Positions 8,467 through 16,645 of a DNA stretch of 64,000 bases are shown here, one piece after another. The DNA comes from Streptomyces pactum (GTDB taxonomy: Bacteria > Actinomycetota > Actinomycetes > Streptomycetales > Streptomycetaceae): positions 3,040,501 to 3,104,500 of the forward strand of contig NZ_CP019724.1 of NCBI RefSeq assembly GCF_002005225.1. The letters are read 5' to 3'. The notes beneath the pieces are model-generated. The model was not told where the DNA came from. It searched no databases and saw only the letters and a list, made by a program, of their open reading frames with translations. A program made the position numbers and the translations under genes. The first letter of the stretch is position 1; each line of letters opens with the position of its first letter.

Positions 8467-8507
8467 GACCGCGAGGCCGCCCGGCGCGTTCGGGCGGCCT
8501 CGCGGTC
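8467..8507. terminator. Perfect 17-bp hairpin between convergent genes
   Basis: gaccgcgaggccgcccg, 7-nt loop, then its exact complement. It lies in the 397-bp gap (8299-8695) between the PLP enzyme and the antiporter, which are convergent. No gene is visible in that gap; the hairpin is its only strong feature. No T-run follows, as is usual for streptomycete terminators. Confidence 0.7.
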
Positions 8508-8695
8508 CCCGGACGGCCGGGACTCCCGACACGCTCTGCGGCTCCAACGGCCTCACCGACGCGTGCGCACGCCTCCGCGCCCTGGAGCACAGGGCCCGCC
8601 CCGCGCGTTCGGGCGAGGCCGGTTCGGTCTACGGGCGGGCGACGGGCCCTCGCACCGTTCCCCTCGCCCGGCACCTCACGCGCGCGTGGGCGCCG

Positions 8696-10288
8696 CTACG
8701 CCGCCTCCCGGTATGCCGCCGCCTCCTCCAGGTCCAGTCGGCGCAGCAGCGTCCGGAGCATCTCGTCGTCGATGTAGCGGCCGTCCCGGAGCCGGACGAA
8801 GACCTCGCGTTCGGCGCTGATCATCTCCCGCGACAGCCGCCGGTAGGTGTCGTCGACGGTCTCCCCGGTGACGGGGTTGACCTGTCCGAGCCGTTCCCAG
8901 ACGGCGTTGCGGCGCCGCTCCAGCACCGTGCGGAGGCGGTCGGCGAGCGGGGCCGGCAGGGCGTTGCGCTCGTCGGCGAGGAGGTCGTCCAGGCGCTGCT
9001 CGGCCGCCCGGGAGGCCTGCGCCTGCGCGTTGGCCTCCGCGAGCGTCTCGACCCGTACGTCGCGCGCGGGGAACTTCAGCAGGCTGATCAGCGGCGGCAG
9101 GGTGACGCCCTGGACGACGAGTGTCCCGATGACCGTGGTGAAGGTGAGGAACAGGATGAGGTTGCGCTCGGGGAAGGGATCGCCGCCGTGCACGGTGAGC
9201 GGGATGGAGAAGGCGATCGCCAGCGACACCACGCCCCGCATACCGGCCCAGCCGATCACGAACGGCACCTTCCAGGAGAGGTCGCCCTCACGCTCGCGTA
9301 CGCGTGCCGACAAGCGCGGCAGGAAGGTCGCCGGATACACCCACACGAACCTCGCCACGGCGACGACCAGGAAGACGGCGACCGCGTACCAGGCCGCGTC
9401 GGCGCCCTCGTAGTCACCGAGGCCCTTGAGGACGACGGGCAACTGGAGGCCGATCAGGGCGAACACGGCCGACTCCAGGACGAACGCGACCATCTTCCAC
9501 ACCGCCTCCTCCTGGAGACGGGTGGCGAAATCGACCTCCCACGCGCGGTGGCCGAGATAGAGCGCGACGACCACGACCGCGAGCACCCCGGAGGCGTGCA
9601 CCTGCTCGGCGACCGCGTAGGCGACGAACGGGATCAGCAGGGAGAGCGTGTTCTTGAGCAGCGCCTCGCTCACGTGCGTGCGCAGCCAGTGCAGCGGCAC
9701 CATCAGCACCAGCCCGACACCGACACCGCCGATGGCCGCGATCAGGAACTCCGCGATCCCGCCGGCCCACGTGGCGCCCTCGCCGACCGCCGCGGCGAGC
9801 GCCACCCTGAAGGCGGTGATGGCGGTGGCGTCGTTCACCAGGGACTCGCCCTGGAGGATCGTGGTGATGCGAGAGGGCAGCCCCACGCGGCGCGCGACCG
9901 CCGTGGCCGCGACGGCGTCCGGCGGCGCCACCACCGCGCCGAGCACCAGGGCCGCGGTCAGCGGCAGGCCCGGCACGATCAGGTACGCGGCGCAGCCGAC
10001 GACGAAGGTGGCGAACAGGACGTAGCCCACGGACAGCAGCGCCACGGGCCGCACCTGTGCCCGCAGATCGAGGTAGGAGCTGTCGGTGGCCGCCGTGTGG
10101 AGCAGCGGGGGCAGCAGCAGGGGCAGGACGATGTGCGGGTCGAGGGTGTAGTCCGGCACTCCGGGGACATAACTCACCGCCAGCCCCACCGCGACCAGCA
10201 GCAGCGGCGCCGGCACCGGCACGCGCCGGCCCGCCGCGGCGATCGCGGCGCTGCCCGCCACCAGCAGCAGCAGCGGCATCACGTCCAT
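8696..10288 (-). CDS. Na+/H+ antiporter, CPA1 family
   Basis: A 530-residue membrane protein with about 12 hydrophobic segments in the first 410 residues and a roughly 120-residue cytoplasmic tail rich in charged helices. The ion-site motif is GAVVAPPDAVAATAVARRVGLP followed by ILQGESLVNDATAITAF (ND pair of the transport site), as in NhaP/NhaG-type exchangers. It would expel Na+ or K+ in exchange for protons. I begin at MDVMPLLLLVAG (ATG 10288, GAGGACG upstream) rather than at the upstream in-frame codon, since the membrane segment starts there. Confidence 0.88.
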   Translation of the reverse strand: MDVMPLLLLVAGSAAIAAAGRRVPVPAPLLLVAVGLAVSYVPGVPDYTLDPHIVLPLLLPPLLHTAATDSSYLDLRAQVRPVALLSVGYVLFATFVVGCAAYLIVPGLPLTAALVLGAVVAPPDAVAATAVARRVGLPSRITTILQGESLVNDATAITAFRVALAAAVGEGATWAGGIAEFLIAAIGGVGVGLVLMVPLHWLRTHVSEALLKNTLSLLIPFVAYAVAEQVHASGVLAVVVVALYLGHRAWEVDFATRLQEEAVWKMVAFVLESAVFALIGLQLPVVLKGLGDYEGADAAWYAVAVFLVVAVARFVWVYPATFLPRLSARVREREGDLSWKVPFVIGWAGMRGVVSLAIAFSIPLTVHGGDPFPERNLILFLTFTTVIGTLVVQGVTLPPLISLLKFPARDVRVETLAEANAQAQASRAAEQRLDDLLADERNALPAPLADRLRTVLERRRNAVWERLGQVNPVTGETVDDTYRRLSREMISAEREVFVRLRDGRYIDDEMLRTLLRRLDLEEAAAYREAA

Positions 10289-10350
10289 CGTCCTCGCCCG
10301 CCCTCGTTTTTCCGCGCGGTGATCCGCACACCCGTCGTAACCTGGCAATC

Positions 10351-10611
10351 ATGAAACAGTGCACGCACGCCGACGCGCTGCCGCACCCGGAACCGGAACC
10401 GCGCGGCGAGACCTGCCCGGAGTGTCTGGCCGAGGGCACGGATCCGGTACAGCTCCGGCTGTGCCTCGTCTGCGGTCACGTCGGCTGCTGCGACTCCTCG
10501 CCGAGGCGGCACGCGACGGCGCACCACAAGGAGACGGGCCACCCTGTGATGCGCACCTTCGAGCCCGGGGAGAACTGGCGCTGGTGCTTCGTCGACCACG
10601 TCCTCGTGTGA
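10351..10611 (+). CDS. UBP-type zinc-finger protein
   Basis: An 86-residue stand-alone ZnF-UBP domain: CTHADALP, CPECLAEG, LCLVCGHVGCCDSSPRRHATAHHKETGHPVM and WRWCFVDH. The Cys/His pattern binds zinc as in eukaryotic ubiquitin-specific proteases, but no protease domain is present. Bacterial versions are of unknown role. It starts 62 bp from the divergent antiporter gene; such domains are often encoded beside CPA1 antiporters in actinomycetes, suggesting a functional tie (inference). Confidence 0.8.
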   Translation: MKQCTHADALPHPEPEPRGETCPECLAEGTDPVQLRLCLVCGHVGCCDSSPRRHATAHHKETGHPVMRTFEPGENWRWCFVDHVLV

Positions 10612-10626
10612 CCTCTGCCCGGGACG

Positions 10627-10651
10627 GTTCGACCGTCTGAGGCCTGGGTAC
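10627..10651 (+). promoter_or_regulatory. SigB/SigH-type promoter upstream of the anti-sigma/sigH operon
   Basis: GTT, 16 nt, GGGTAC: matches the streptomycete stress-sigma consensus (GNNTN, 14-16 nt, GGGTAC/T). It lies about 210 bp upstream of the anti-sigma gene. Known sigH transcription in S. coelicolor uses several promoters including a stress-sigma-dependent one, so autoregulation or cross-control is likely. Confidence 0.6.
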
Positions 10652-10861
10652 GTCAACCCGGCGCGCGCTCTTCCGATTTGGGCCCGCCGAACCCCTAGCC
10701 ACTGTGTGTGTTCATGTGTTTACTATGAGTGACAGCAAGGGGTTGGGGTCTCGGGGACAGGAAAGTTCGGAGCGCGATAACGTCACCGCTGAACCACGTA
10801 TCGCGTTATCCCGAGGGGCGACCCTCGGCCCTGTAACGCTTGTACCACCTTGGAGGTGAGG

Positions 10862-11275
10862 GTGTCCCAGATCGCAGGCGAGCCCGCGACCCAGGACTTC
10901 GTCGAAGTCCGGCTGCCGGCCGCGGGTGCCTACCTGTCGGTGCTGCGTACGGCGACGGCCGGCCTCGCAGCCCGCTTGGACTTCACCCTCGACGAGATCG
11001 AGGACCTGCGCATCGCAGTCGACGAGGCCTGCGCGATCCTGCTTCAGCAGGCCGTGCCCGGCTCGGTGCTCAGTTGTGTCTTCCGCCTCGTCGACGACTC
11101 GCTCGAGGTCACTGTCTCGGCGCCGACCACGGACGGCCACGCCCCGTCGCGGGACACCTTCGCCTGGACCGTGCTGTCCGCCCTCGCGGGCAAGGTGTCC
11201 TCCGCCGTGGACGAGGACAAAACCGTTTCGATCAGCCTCTACAAACAGCGCGGCGCGGGACCCGGGCCGACGTGA
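10862..11275 (+). CDS. prsH: Anti-sigma factor (RsbW-like serine kinase fold), regulator of SigH
   Basis: A 137-residue GHKL-ATPase-fold protein: FTLDEIEDLRIAVDEACAILLQQ holds the N-box, and the remainder is shortened compared with sensor kinases. By family it binds and silences its sigma partner and may phosphorylate an anti-anti-sigma factor. The GTG start follows GGAGGTGA. The stop overlaps the first GTG of sigH (GTGA), so the two are translationally coupled, the usual arrangement of PrsH (also called UshX) and SigH. Confidence 0.85.
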   Translation: MSQIAGEPATQDFVEVRLPAAGAYLSVLRTATAGLAARLDFTLDEIEDLRIAVDEACAILLQQAVPGSVLSCVFRLVDDSLEVTVSAPTTDGHAPSRDTFAWTVLSALAGKVSSAVDEDKTVSISLYKQRGAGPGPT

Positions 11276-12348
11276 GGAACGGGGACGGGCCGGTGCGGGA
11301 CGAAGAGCGCGGCACACGGGAGCTGCCGGCCGAGGGCACACGTTCTGAGAACGAGGCCCGGCGCACGGCGGACGGCATCGACGGCATCCCCGAGCAGGCC
11401 CGGCCGCATCCGGAGGACGAGGCCTCCCCCGAGGCCGTCGTCCCGGGCGACGGAGAGCGGACCGGGGACGCCCCCGTCCGGCCCGTCCGAGCGGAGGCGA
11501 AGGCTCGGGAAAGGGCAACGGGCGGGACGATGAGCGAGCACGAGCGACACTCCGAGGACGAAGCGCCGGGTGCACGGGGCACGCGGCACGACCCGCAGGA
11601 CCGCAGCGGGGCGCGCCTCCTGTTCGCCGAGCTGCGCACGCTGGAGAAGGACAGCCCCGAGTACGCGGAGCTGCGCAACCGGCTGGTCCGCATGCACCTG
11701 CCACTCGTCGAGCACCTCGCGCGCCGCTTCCGCAACCGCGGCGAGCCCCTGGACGACCTCACCCAGGTCGCCACCATCGGACTGATCAAGTCCGTCGACC
11801 GCTTCGATCCGGACCGCGGGGTGGAGTTCTCCACGTACGCGACCCCGACCGTCGTCGGCGAGATCAAGCGGCACTTCCGGGACAAGGGCTGGGCGGTGCG
11901 CGTCCCGCGGCGCCTGCAGGAGCTCCGCCTGGCGCTGACGACGGCCACGGCGGAACTCTCGCAGTTGCACGGGCGCTCCCCCACGGTCCACGAGCTCGCC
12001 GAGAAGCTGGCGATCTCGGAGGAGGAGGTCCTGGAGGGCCTGGAGTCGGCCAACGCGTACTCCACGCTGTCCCTGGACGTCCCGGACACCGACGACGAGT
12101 CCCCGGCGGTCGCGGACACCCTGGGCGCCGAGGACGAGGCCCTGGAGGGCGTCGAGTACCGGGAGTCCCTCAAGCCGCTGCTGGAGGACCTTCCGCCGCG
12201 GGAGAAGCGGATCCTGCTGCTGCGCTTCTTCGGCAACATGACCCAGTCGCAGATCGCGCAGGAGGTCGGGATCTCCCAGATGCACGTGTCGCGGCTGCTG
12301 GCCCGCACGCTGGCACAGCTACGGGAGAAGCTGCTGGTCGAGGAGTAG
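11272..12348 (+). CDS. sigH: Stress-response sigma factor SigH (SigB/F/G family)
   Basis: Region 2 is LPLVEHLARRFRNRGEPLDD through GVEFSTYATPTVVGEIKRHF; region 3 is VPRRLQELRLALTTATAELS; region 4 is LPPREKRILLLRFFGNMTQSQIAQEVGISQMHVSRLL. The first 85 or so residues are a charged, probably disordered extension. GTG 11272 overlaps the anti-sigma stop; GTG 11293 and ATG 11530 are further in-frame starts, in line with the several SigH isoforms reported in S. coelicolor. The 11272 form would be 358 residues and the 11530 form 272. It directs osmotic, heat and developmental stress genes. Confidence 0.92.
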   Translation: MRNGDGPVRDEERGTRELPAEGTRSENEARRTADGIDGIPEQARPHPEDEASPEAVVPGDGERTGDAPVRPVRAEAKARERATGGTMSEHERHSEDEAPGARGTRHDPQDRSGARLLFAELRTLEKDSPEYAELRNRLVRMHLPLVEHLARRFRNRGEPLDDLTQVATIGLIKSVDRFDPDRGVEFSTYATPTVVGEIKRHFRDKGWAVRVPRRLQELRLALTTATAELSQLHGRSPTVHELAEKLAISEEEVLEGLESANAYSTLSLDVPDTDDESPAVADTLGAEDEALEGVEYRESLKPLLEDLPPREKRILLLRFFGNMTQSQIAQEVGISQMHVSRLLARTLAQLREKLLVEE

Positions 12349-12403
12349 CCGCCGGACACCGGCCGGTGGTCGCTCACGCCACGGCCGGAGCACCGGGCGG
12401 CGC

Positions 12404-12850
12404 TTACTCCTCGGCGCTGCCGGGCCCCCGGATGCCGAGGGCCTGGGTGGTCGTGGGGTTCACGAGCAGCACCAGCGCCGTGACGGCGACGACGCCGAGC
12501 ACGATGCCTCCCGGGATGGCCACGCTGTCCGCCTGCAGCAGGTTGTAGGCCACGGGCAGCGCCATGATCTGCGTGATGACGGCGGGCCCCCGGCTCCATC
12601 CCCGCCGGCCGAGCAGTCCACGGGCGGCGAGCAGCGGCAGCAGGGCGAGGACGATCAGGGTGACGCCGCCGGTGATGGCCGAGGTCCGGTCGTCGGGGTG
12701 GCCGGTGAGGCCTCCCACGAGCATCCAGCCGCCGCCGACGACCAGCGCCAGCCCCTCCAGTGCGGCCAGCGCGGCCGCGGCGGTCAGCCTGCCGGGACGG
12801 GGGCCCGCCTCTTCGGCGGCTTCGGGGGTGGGGGTCTGCTCACTGCTCAC
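12404..12850 (-). CDS. Small integral membrane protein of unknown function
   Basis: A 148-residue protein with an acidic N-terminal stretch (about 25 residues) and four predicted membrane segments: LTAAAALAALEGLALVVGG, SAITGGVTLIVLALLPLLAA, AVITQIMALPVAYNLL and IPGGIVLGVVAVTALVLLV. I do not recognise a family with a known role; similar proteins sit beside sigH in streptomycetes. It converges on sigH with a 55-bp gap. GTG 12850 chosen because the region upstream is Arg-rich and lacks protein character. Confidence 0.7.
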   Translation of the reverse strand: MSSEQTPTPEAAEEAGPRPGRLTAAAALAALEGLALVVGGGWMLVGGLTGHPDDRTSAITGGVTLIVLALLPLLAARGLLGRRGWSRGPAVITQIMALPVAYNLLQADSVAIPGGIVLGVVAVTALVLLVNPTTTQALGIRGPGSAEE

Positions 12851-12975
12851 CCCTGCAGGGTAGCCCTCGGCGCACCGGCGCCCGCGGGCGCGTCCGGCGG
12901 ACCGCGCGCCGTGCGCCCGCGGTGATCTCCACCTCGGTCTGGGCCGGGTACCACTCAGTAGGTACCCTGCAAACC

Positions 12976-13944
12976 ATGCGTGCACTTCTCGTGGTCAATC
13001 CGGCGGCAACCACCACGAGTGCGCGCACGCGCGACGTGCTGATCCACGCGCTCGCGAGCGAGATGAAGCTGGAGGCGGTCACCACCGAGTACCGCGGCCA
13101 CGCGCGCGACCTCGGCCGGCAGGCGGCGCAGAGCGACGACATCGAGCTGGTGGTGGCCCTCGGCGGCGACGGCACGGTGAACGAGGTCGTCAACGGCCTG
13201 CTGCACGCCGGTCCCGACCCGGAGCACCTGCCTGGCCTCGCGGTGGTCCCCGGCGGTTCCACCAACGTCTTCGCCCGCGCCCTCGGCCTGCCCAACCACG
13301 CGGTGGAGGCCACCGGCGCCCTGCTGGACGCGCTGCGCGAGGGCAGCGAGCGGACCGTCGGACTGGGCCTGGCCTCGGGTGCGCCGGGCACCGAGGACGA
13401 GGCGGTCCCGGCCCGCTGGTTCACCTTCAACGCCGGGCTGGGTTTCGACGCCGGCGTGGTCGGCCGGGTCGAGCAGCACCGTGAGCGCGGGAAGAAGTCG
13501 ACGCACGCCCTCTATGTCCGCCAGGTGATGCGCGCGCTCATCGGCGAGCCGCACCGCCGCAGCGGGACGATCACCCTGGAGCGGGCGGGCGAGGATCCGA
13601 TCACCGATCTGGTGCTGTCCATAGTCTCGAACACGTGCCCCTGGACGTTTCTCGGCAATCGCCCGATCTATGCGTCACCTAAGGCCTCGTTCGATACCGG
13701 GCTCGACGTCTTCGGCCTCAGCCGCCTGTCGACGGCCGCGGTTGCCCGGTATGGCACCCAGTTGCTCACTTCGTCCCCCGAGCGCGGCCCCCGTGGCCGG
13801 CACGCCGTCTCCCTGCACGATATGACCGAGTTCACCTTGCATTCGAAGGTGCCGCTGCCCCTTCAGATGGACGGTGACCACCTGGGGCTGCGGACCAGCG
13901 TGGCGTTCACAGGCGTTCGCCGTGCACTGCGTGTGATTGTGTGA
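12976..13944 (+). CDS. Diacylglycerol/lipid kinase (DagK/YegS/BmrU family)
   Basis: A 322-residue lipid kinase. LVVNPAATTTSARTRDVL and VVALGGDGTVNEVVNGLL (nucleotide-binding GGDGT) with VVPGGSTNVFARALGLP define the DAGK catalytic fold. It would phosphorylate a lipid alcohol such as diacylglycerol, recycling it to phosphatidate. There is no ribosome binding site near the ATG, and a possible -10 (taggta) lies only 9 bp upstream, so the mRNA may be leaderless or nearly so. It is followed by the wblE upstream region. Confidence 0.87.
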   Translation: MRALLVVNPAATTTSARTRDVLIHALASEMKLEAVTTEYRGHARDLGRQAAQSDDIELVVALGGDGTVNEVVNGLLHAGPDPEHLPGLAVVPGGSTNVFARALGLPNHAVEATGALLDALREGSERTVGLGLASGAPGTEDEAVPARWFTFNAGLGFDAGVVGRVEQHRERGKKSTHALYVRQVMRALIGEPHRRSGTITLERAGEDPITDLVLSIVSNTCPWTFLGNRPIYASPKASFDTGLDVFGLSRLSTAAVARYGTQLLTSSPERGPRGRHAVSLHDMTEFTLHSKVPLPLQMDGDHLGLRTSVAFTGVRRALRVIV

Positions 13945-14265
13945 GCAGAAGGGGCGAAAGTCCTTTCACTCGAACGTTTAGACCAGGGTCCACCCCATGG
14001 AAGTACGGCTGTGACCTAGTCGACACCGAAGAATCAAAAAAAACTTTCCGGAAGGGGTTGTATCCGCCGCCGAGGTTTGCGAGTCTCTTCTTGGCGATCG
14101 GAACGGCCCGCAACACCGGCCTCCACAGATCACCAGAACCCCTCTTCAAATCACAGGACCACGCCAGGGCAACCTGACGGTAGGCCCTTCCCTTGTTGAG
14201 GGATTCGTGAAAGCGTTCACATTCACAAGCATCCCAGCATGTAATACCAAGGAGAGGTAGCAGCC
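13945..14265 (+). promoter_or_regulatory. wblE upstream region
   Basis: 321 bp without a gene. It contains a run of eight A residues (around 14036-14043) next to tttccgg, then ggttgtatccgcc and gcgagtctc, a layout I associate with promoters of actinobacterial whiB1-type genes. Closer in, gtgaaagcgttcacattcac (14206-14225) contains the inverted halves gtga/tcac. The ribosome binding site is aaggagaggtagcagcc. The long leader suggests regulation of this iron-sulfur regulator. Confidence 0.5.
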
Positions 14266-14523
14266 ATGGACTGGCGTCACCGCGCCGTTTGCCGCGAGGA
14301 AGACCCCGAGCTCTTCTTCCCCATCGGCAACACCGGTCCCGCGCTGCTGCAGATCGAGGAAGCCAAGGCCGTCTGCCGTCGCTGCCCTGTCATGGAGCAG
14401 TGCCTGCAGTGGGCGCTCGAGTCCGGCCAGGACTCCGGCGTCTGGGGTGGTCTCAGCGAGGACGAGCGCCGCGCAATGAAGCGCCGTGCCGCCCGCAACC
14501 GGGCTCGTCAGGCCTCCGCCTGA
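14266..14523 (+). CDS. wblE: WhiB-like [4Fe-4S] transcription regulator WblE (WhiB1 orthologue)
   Basis: An 85-residue Wbl protein with cluster ligands C9, C37, C40 and C46, the GVWGGLSEDERR turn (62-73) and a basic C-terminus (KRRAARNRARQ) for DNA contact. The short length without N-terminal extension and the neighbourhood with a PdtaS-type kinase match WblE of streptomycetes and WhiB1 of mycobacteria, which binds the housekeeping sigma factor and reacts with nitric oxide. It is a stand-alone transcript with a strong terminator 120 bp downstream. Confidence 0.93.
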   Translation: MDWRHRAVCREEDPELFFPIGNTGPALLQIEEAKAVCRRCPVMEQCLQWALESGQDSGVWGGLSEDERRAMKRRAARNRARQASA

Positions 14524-14643
14524 CCATCCACCCCTGCTGACAGCCTGAGCTTGGCGGCGTGTACAGCGAGTACACAACCCCCGCTCCCGAGCCGCAGCGC
14601 GCAGTACCCCCGATGCGCATCGGACGATGGATCGCACGAGCAC

Positions 14644-14673
14644 AAGCCCCGGACCCTCACCGGTCCGGGGCTT
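14644..14673. terminator. wblE terminator
   Basis: Perfect 12-bp stem (aagccccggacc / ggtccggggctt) with a 6-nt loop and trailing T residues on the plus strand. It separates convergent wblE and the histidine kinase gene. Confidence 0.85.
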
Positions 14674-14694
14674 TTTGCTGCCCGGCCCCGCTCC

Positions 14695-16161
14695 CTACTT
14701 GTCCGTGGGCACCGGGATGTCCAGGATCACCCGGGTGCCGCGCTCCGGAGCCGGGACCATGCCGAAGGCGCCGCCCAGCTCTCCCTCCACCAGTGTGCGG
14801 ACGATCTGCAGGCCGAGGTTGCCGGAGCGGTGCGGGTCGAAGTCCTCGGGCAGGCCGACGCCGTCGTCCTGGACGGTGACCAGGAGCCGGGCCTCCTTCG
14901 TCGTACCGCCACGGACCGCGGAGACCTCGACGGTGCCGGTGTCGCCGTCGCGGAAGCCGTGCTCCAGGGCGTTCTGCAACACCTCGGTCAGCACCATCGA
15001 CAGGGGGGTGGCGACCTCGGCGTCCAGGATGCCGAAGCGACCGGTGCGCCGGCCGGTGACCTTGCCCGGCGAGATCTCCGCCACCATCGCCAGCACACGG
15101 TCGGCGATCTCGTCGAACTCCACGCGCTCGTCCAGGTTCTGGGAGAGCGTCTCGTGCACGATCGCGATCGAACCGACCCGGCGTACGGCCTCCTCGAGCG
15201 CCTCGCGGCCCCGGTCGGACTCGATCCGCCGGGCCTGGAGGCGCAGCAGGGCCGCCACCGTCTGGAGGTTGTTCTTCACCCGGTGGTGGATCTCCCGGAT
15301 GGTGGCGTCCTTGGTGATCAACTCGCGCTCACGACGGCGCAGTTCCGTGACGTCGCGCAGGAGCACCAGCGAACCGATGCGCGTGCCCTTCGGCTTGAGC
15401 GGGATGGCGCGGAACTGGATCACCCCGTCGTGTGCCTCGATCTCGAACTCGCGCGGCGCCCAGCCGCTGGCCACCTTGGCGAGTGCCTCGTCCACGGGGC
15501 CGCGGGAGGGGGCCAGTTCGGCGGTGGTCCGGCCGAGGTGATGTCCGACCAGATCGGCGGCGAGCCCCATGCGGTGGTAGGCCGACAGGGCGTTCGGGGA
15601 CGCGTACTGGACGGTCCCGTCGGCGTCGAGCCGGATCAGTCCGTCGCCGACGCGGGGTGAGGCGTCCATGTCGACCTGCTGGTTCTCGAACGGGAAGGCG
15701 CCGGCCGCGATCATCTGCGCGAGGTCGGAGGCGCTCTGCAGGTACGTGAGTTCCAGGCGGCTCGGGGTGCGCACCGTGAGCAGGTTGGTGTTGCGGGCGA
15801 TGACGCCCAGGACACGTCCCTGGCGTCGAACGGGGATGGACTCGACGCGGACCGGTACCTCCTCGCGCCACTCCGGGTCGCCCTCGCGCACGATCCGGCC
15901 CTCGTCCAGGGCGGCGTCCAGCATGGGGCGCCGACCGCGCGGGACCAGGTGGCCGACCATGTCGTCCTGGTACGAGGTCGGCCCGGTGTTGGGCCGCATC
16001 TGGGCGACGGAGACGTAACGGGTGCCGTCCCGGGTGGGAACCCACAGGACCAGGTCGGCGAAGGAGAGGTCGGAGAGGAGCTGCCACTCCGAGACCAGCA
16101 GGTGGAGCCACTCGAGGTCGGAGTCGTCGAGCGCTGTGTGCTGGCGTACGAGTTCGTTCAT
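14695..16161 (-). CDS. Sensor histidine kinase, PdtaS-like (HisKA_2 family)
   Basis: A 488-residue cytosolic kinase. Residues up to about 150 form a GAF-like domain (VSVAQMRPNTGPTSYQDD, VRRQGRVLGVIARNTN). A PAS domain follows (LIRLDADGTVQYASPNALSAYHRMG), then REIHHRVKNNLQTVAALLRL with the phospho-accepting His, and an ATPase domain (LTEVLQNALEHGF, DDGVGLPEDFD, GNLGLQIVRTLV). There is no membrane segment. PdtaS kinases signal to ANTAR-type RNA-binding response regulators encoded elsewhere. Its place beside wblE mirrors mycobacteria, where whiB1 adjoins pdtaS. A dre-like DasR site lies about 360 bp upstream. Confidence 0.88.
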   Translation of the reverse strand: MNELVRQHTALDDSDLEWLHLLVSEWQLLSDLSFADLVLWVPTRDGTRYVSVAQMRPNTGPTSYQDDMVGHLVPRGRRPMLDAALDEGRIVREGDPEWREEVPVRVESIPVRRQGRVLGVIARNTNLLTVRTPSRLELTYLQSASDLAQMIAAGAFPFENQQVDMDASPRVGDGLIRLDADGTVQYASPNALSAYHRMGLAADLVGHHLGRTTAELAPSRGPVDEALAKVASGWAPREFEIEAHDGVIQFRAIPLKPKGTRIGSLVLLRDVTELRRRERELITKDATIREIHHRVKNNLQTVAALLRLQARRIESDRGREALEEAVRRVGSIAIVHETLSQNLDERVEFDEIADRVLAMVAEISPGKVTGRRTGRFGILDAEVATPLSMVLTEVLQNALEHGFRDGDTGTVEVSAVRGGTTKEARLLVTVQDDGVGLPEDFDPHRSGNLGLQIVRTLVEGELGGAFGMVPAPERGTRVILDIPVPTDK

Positions 16162-16522
16162 GGAGGGCACGTGGCTGAGCGTACCTGGCGGTTCGGACAG
16201 CGATCGAAACCAGCCAGATCCCACCGGCTTCGGTCCCGGCCCGGGTCCCGGGCCCCTGGCCCTCTGGACCCCTGGCCCCAAGGACACCCGCGGGCCGCGG
16301 CGCCTGAGAGGGACCCTCAACCCTCCCGGCACCGCAGCCCGGAGCAACAACGGCCGTGGGGTGTGCGGTCCCGGTCGGCCGAAGGATGAGGAGCCGGGGC
16401 AGTCAGGGCAGAGAGCTCCGGTTCCTCGGTCCGCCCTCCTGTGCGGGGAGGGCGGAAGCCTGCGATCACCCTGCCCGAGTGTCACGGCAAGGGTCTCGGT
16501 GCAAGTGTCTCAGTCGCCATTG

Positions 16523-16534
16523 TGGACTAGACCA
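16523..16534. promoter_or_regulatory. dre-like site (DasR binding) upstream of the histidine kinase gene
   Basis: tggactagacca differs from the ideal dre core TGGTCTAGACCA at one of 12 positions and is identical to the core found in front of dasR in this window (24574-24585). It lies in the 484-bp gap 16162-16645, which holds no gene. Confidence 0.65.
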
Positions 16535-16596
16535 CTCATCGTGTCCATGCGAGGGACGGTGTTTGTGGTTGTCGCGTTCGTCGTTGCCGCGTTCCG

Positions 16597-16624
16597 CCGA
16601 CTGCTCGGACGTCCGAGCAGTCGG
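16597..16624. terminator. 28-bp perfect palindrome downstream of the TetR gene
   Basis: ccgactgctcggac followed directly by its complement, 22 bp past the TetR stop codon (minus strand). It is most simply a terminator for that gene, though a gapless palindrome could also be an operator. Confidence 0.6.
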
Positions 16625-16645
16625 CCAAAGCCTAACCCCGTTGGC

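Noticed and set aside
7601..10354. 917-codon plus-strand frame over the PLP enzyme and antiporter genes
   Set aside because: Shadow frame; the recognised proteins occupy other frames and this one shows only low-complexity Arg/Gly/Asp sequence.
13976..13987. tttagaccaggg as a dre site
   Set aside because: Only one half of the dyad is present; the left half does not resemble TGGTCT.
14046..14076. ggaag...gtt upstream of wblE as a SigR promoter
   Set aside because: Spacing is 20 nt instead of 18-19 and the -35 lacks the final T of GGAAT.
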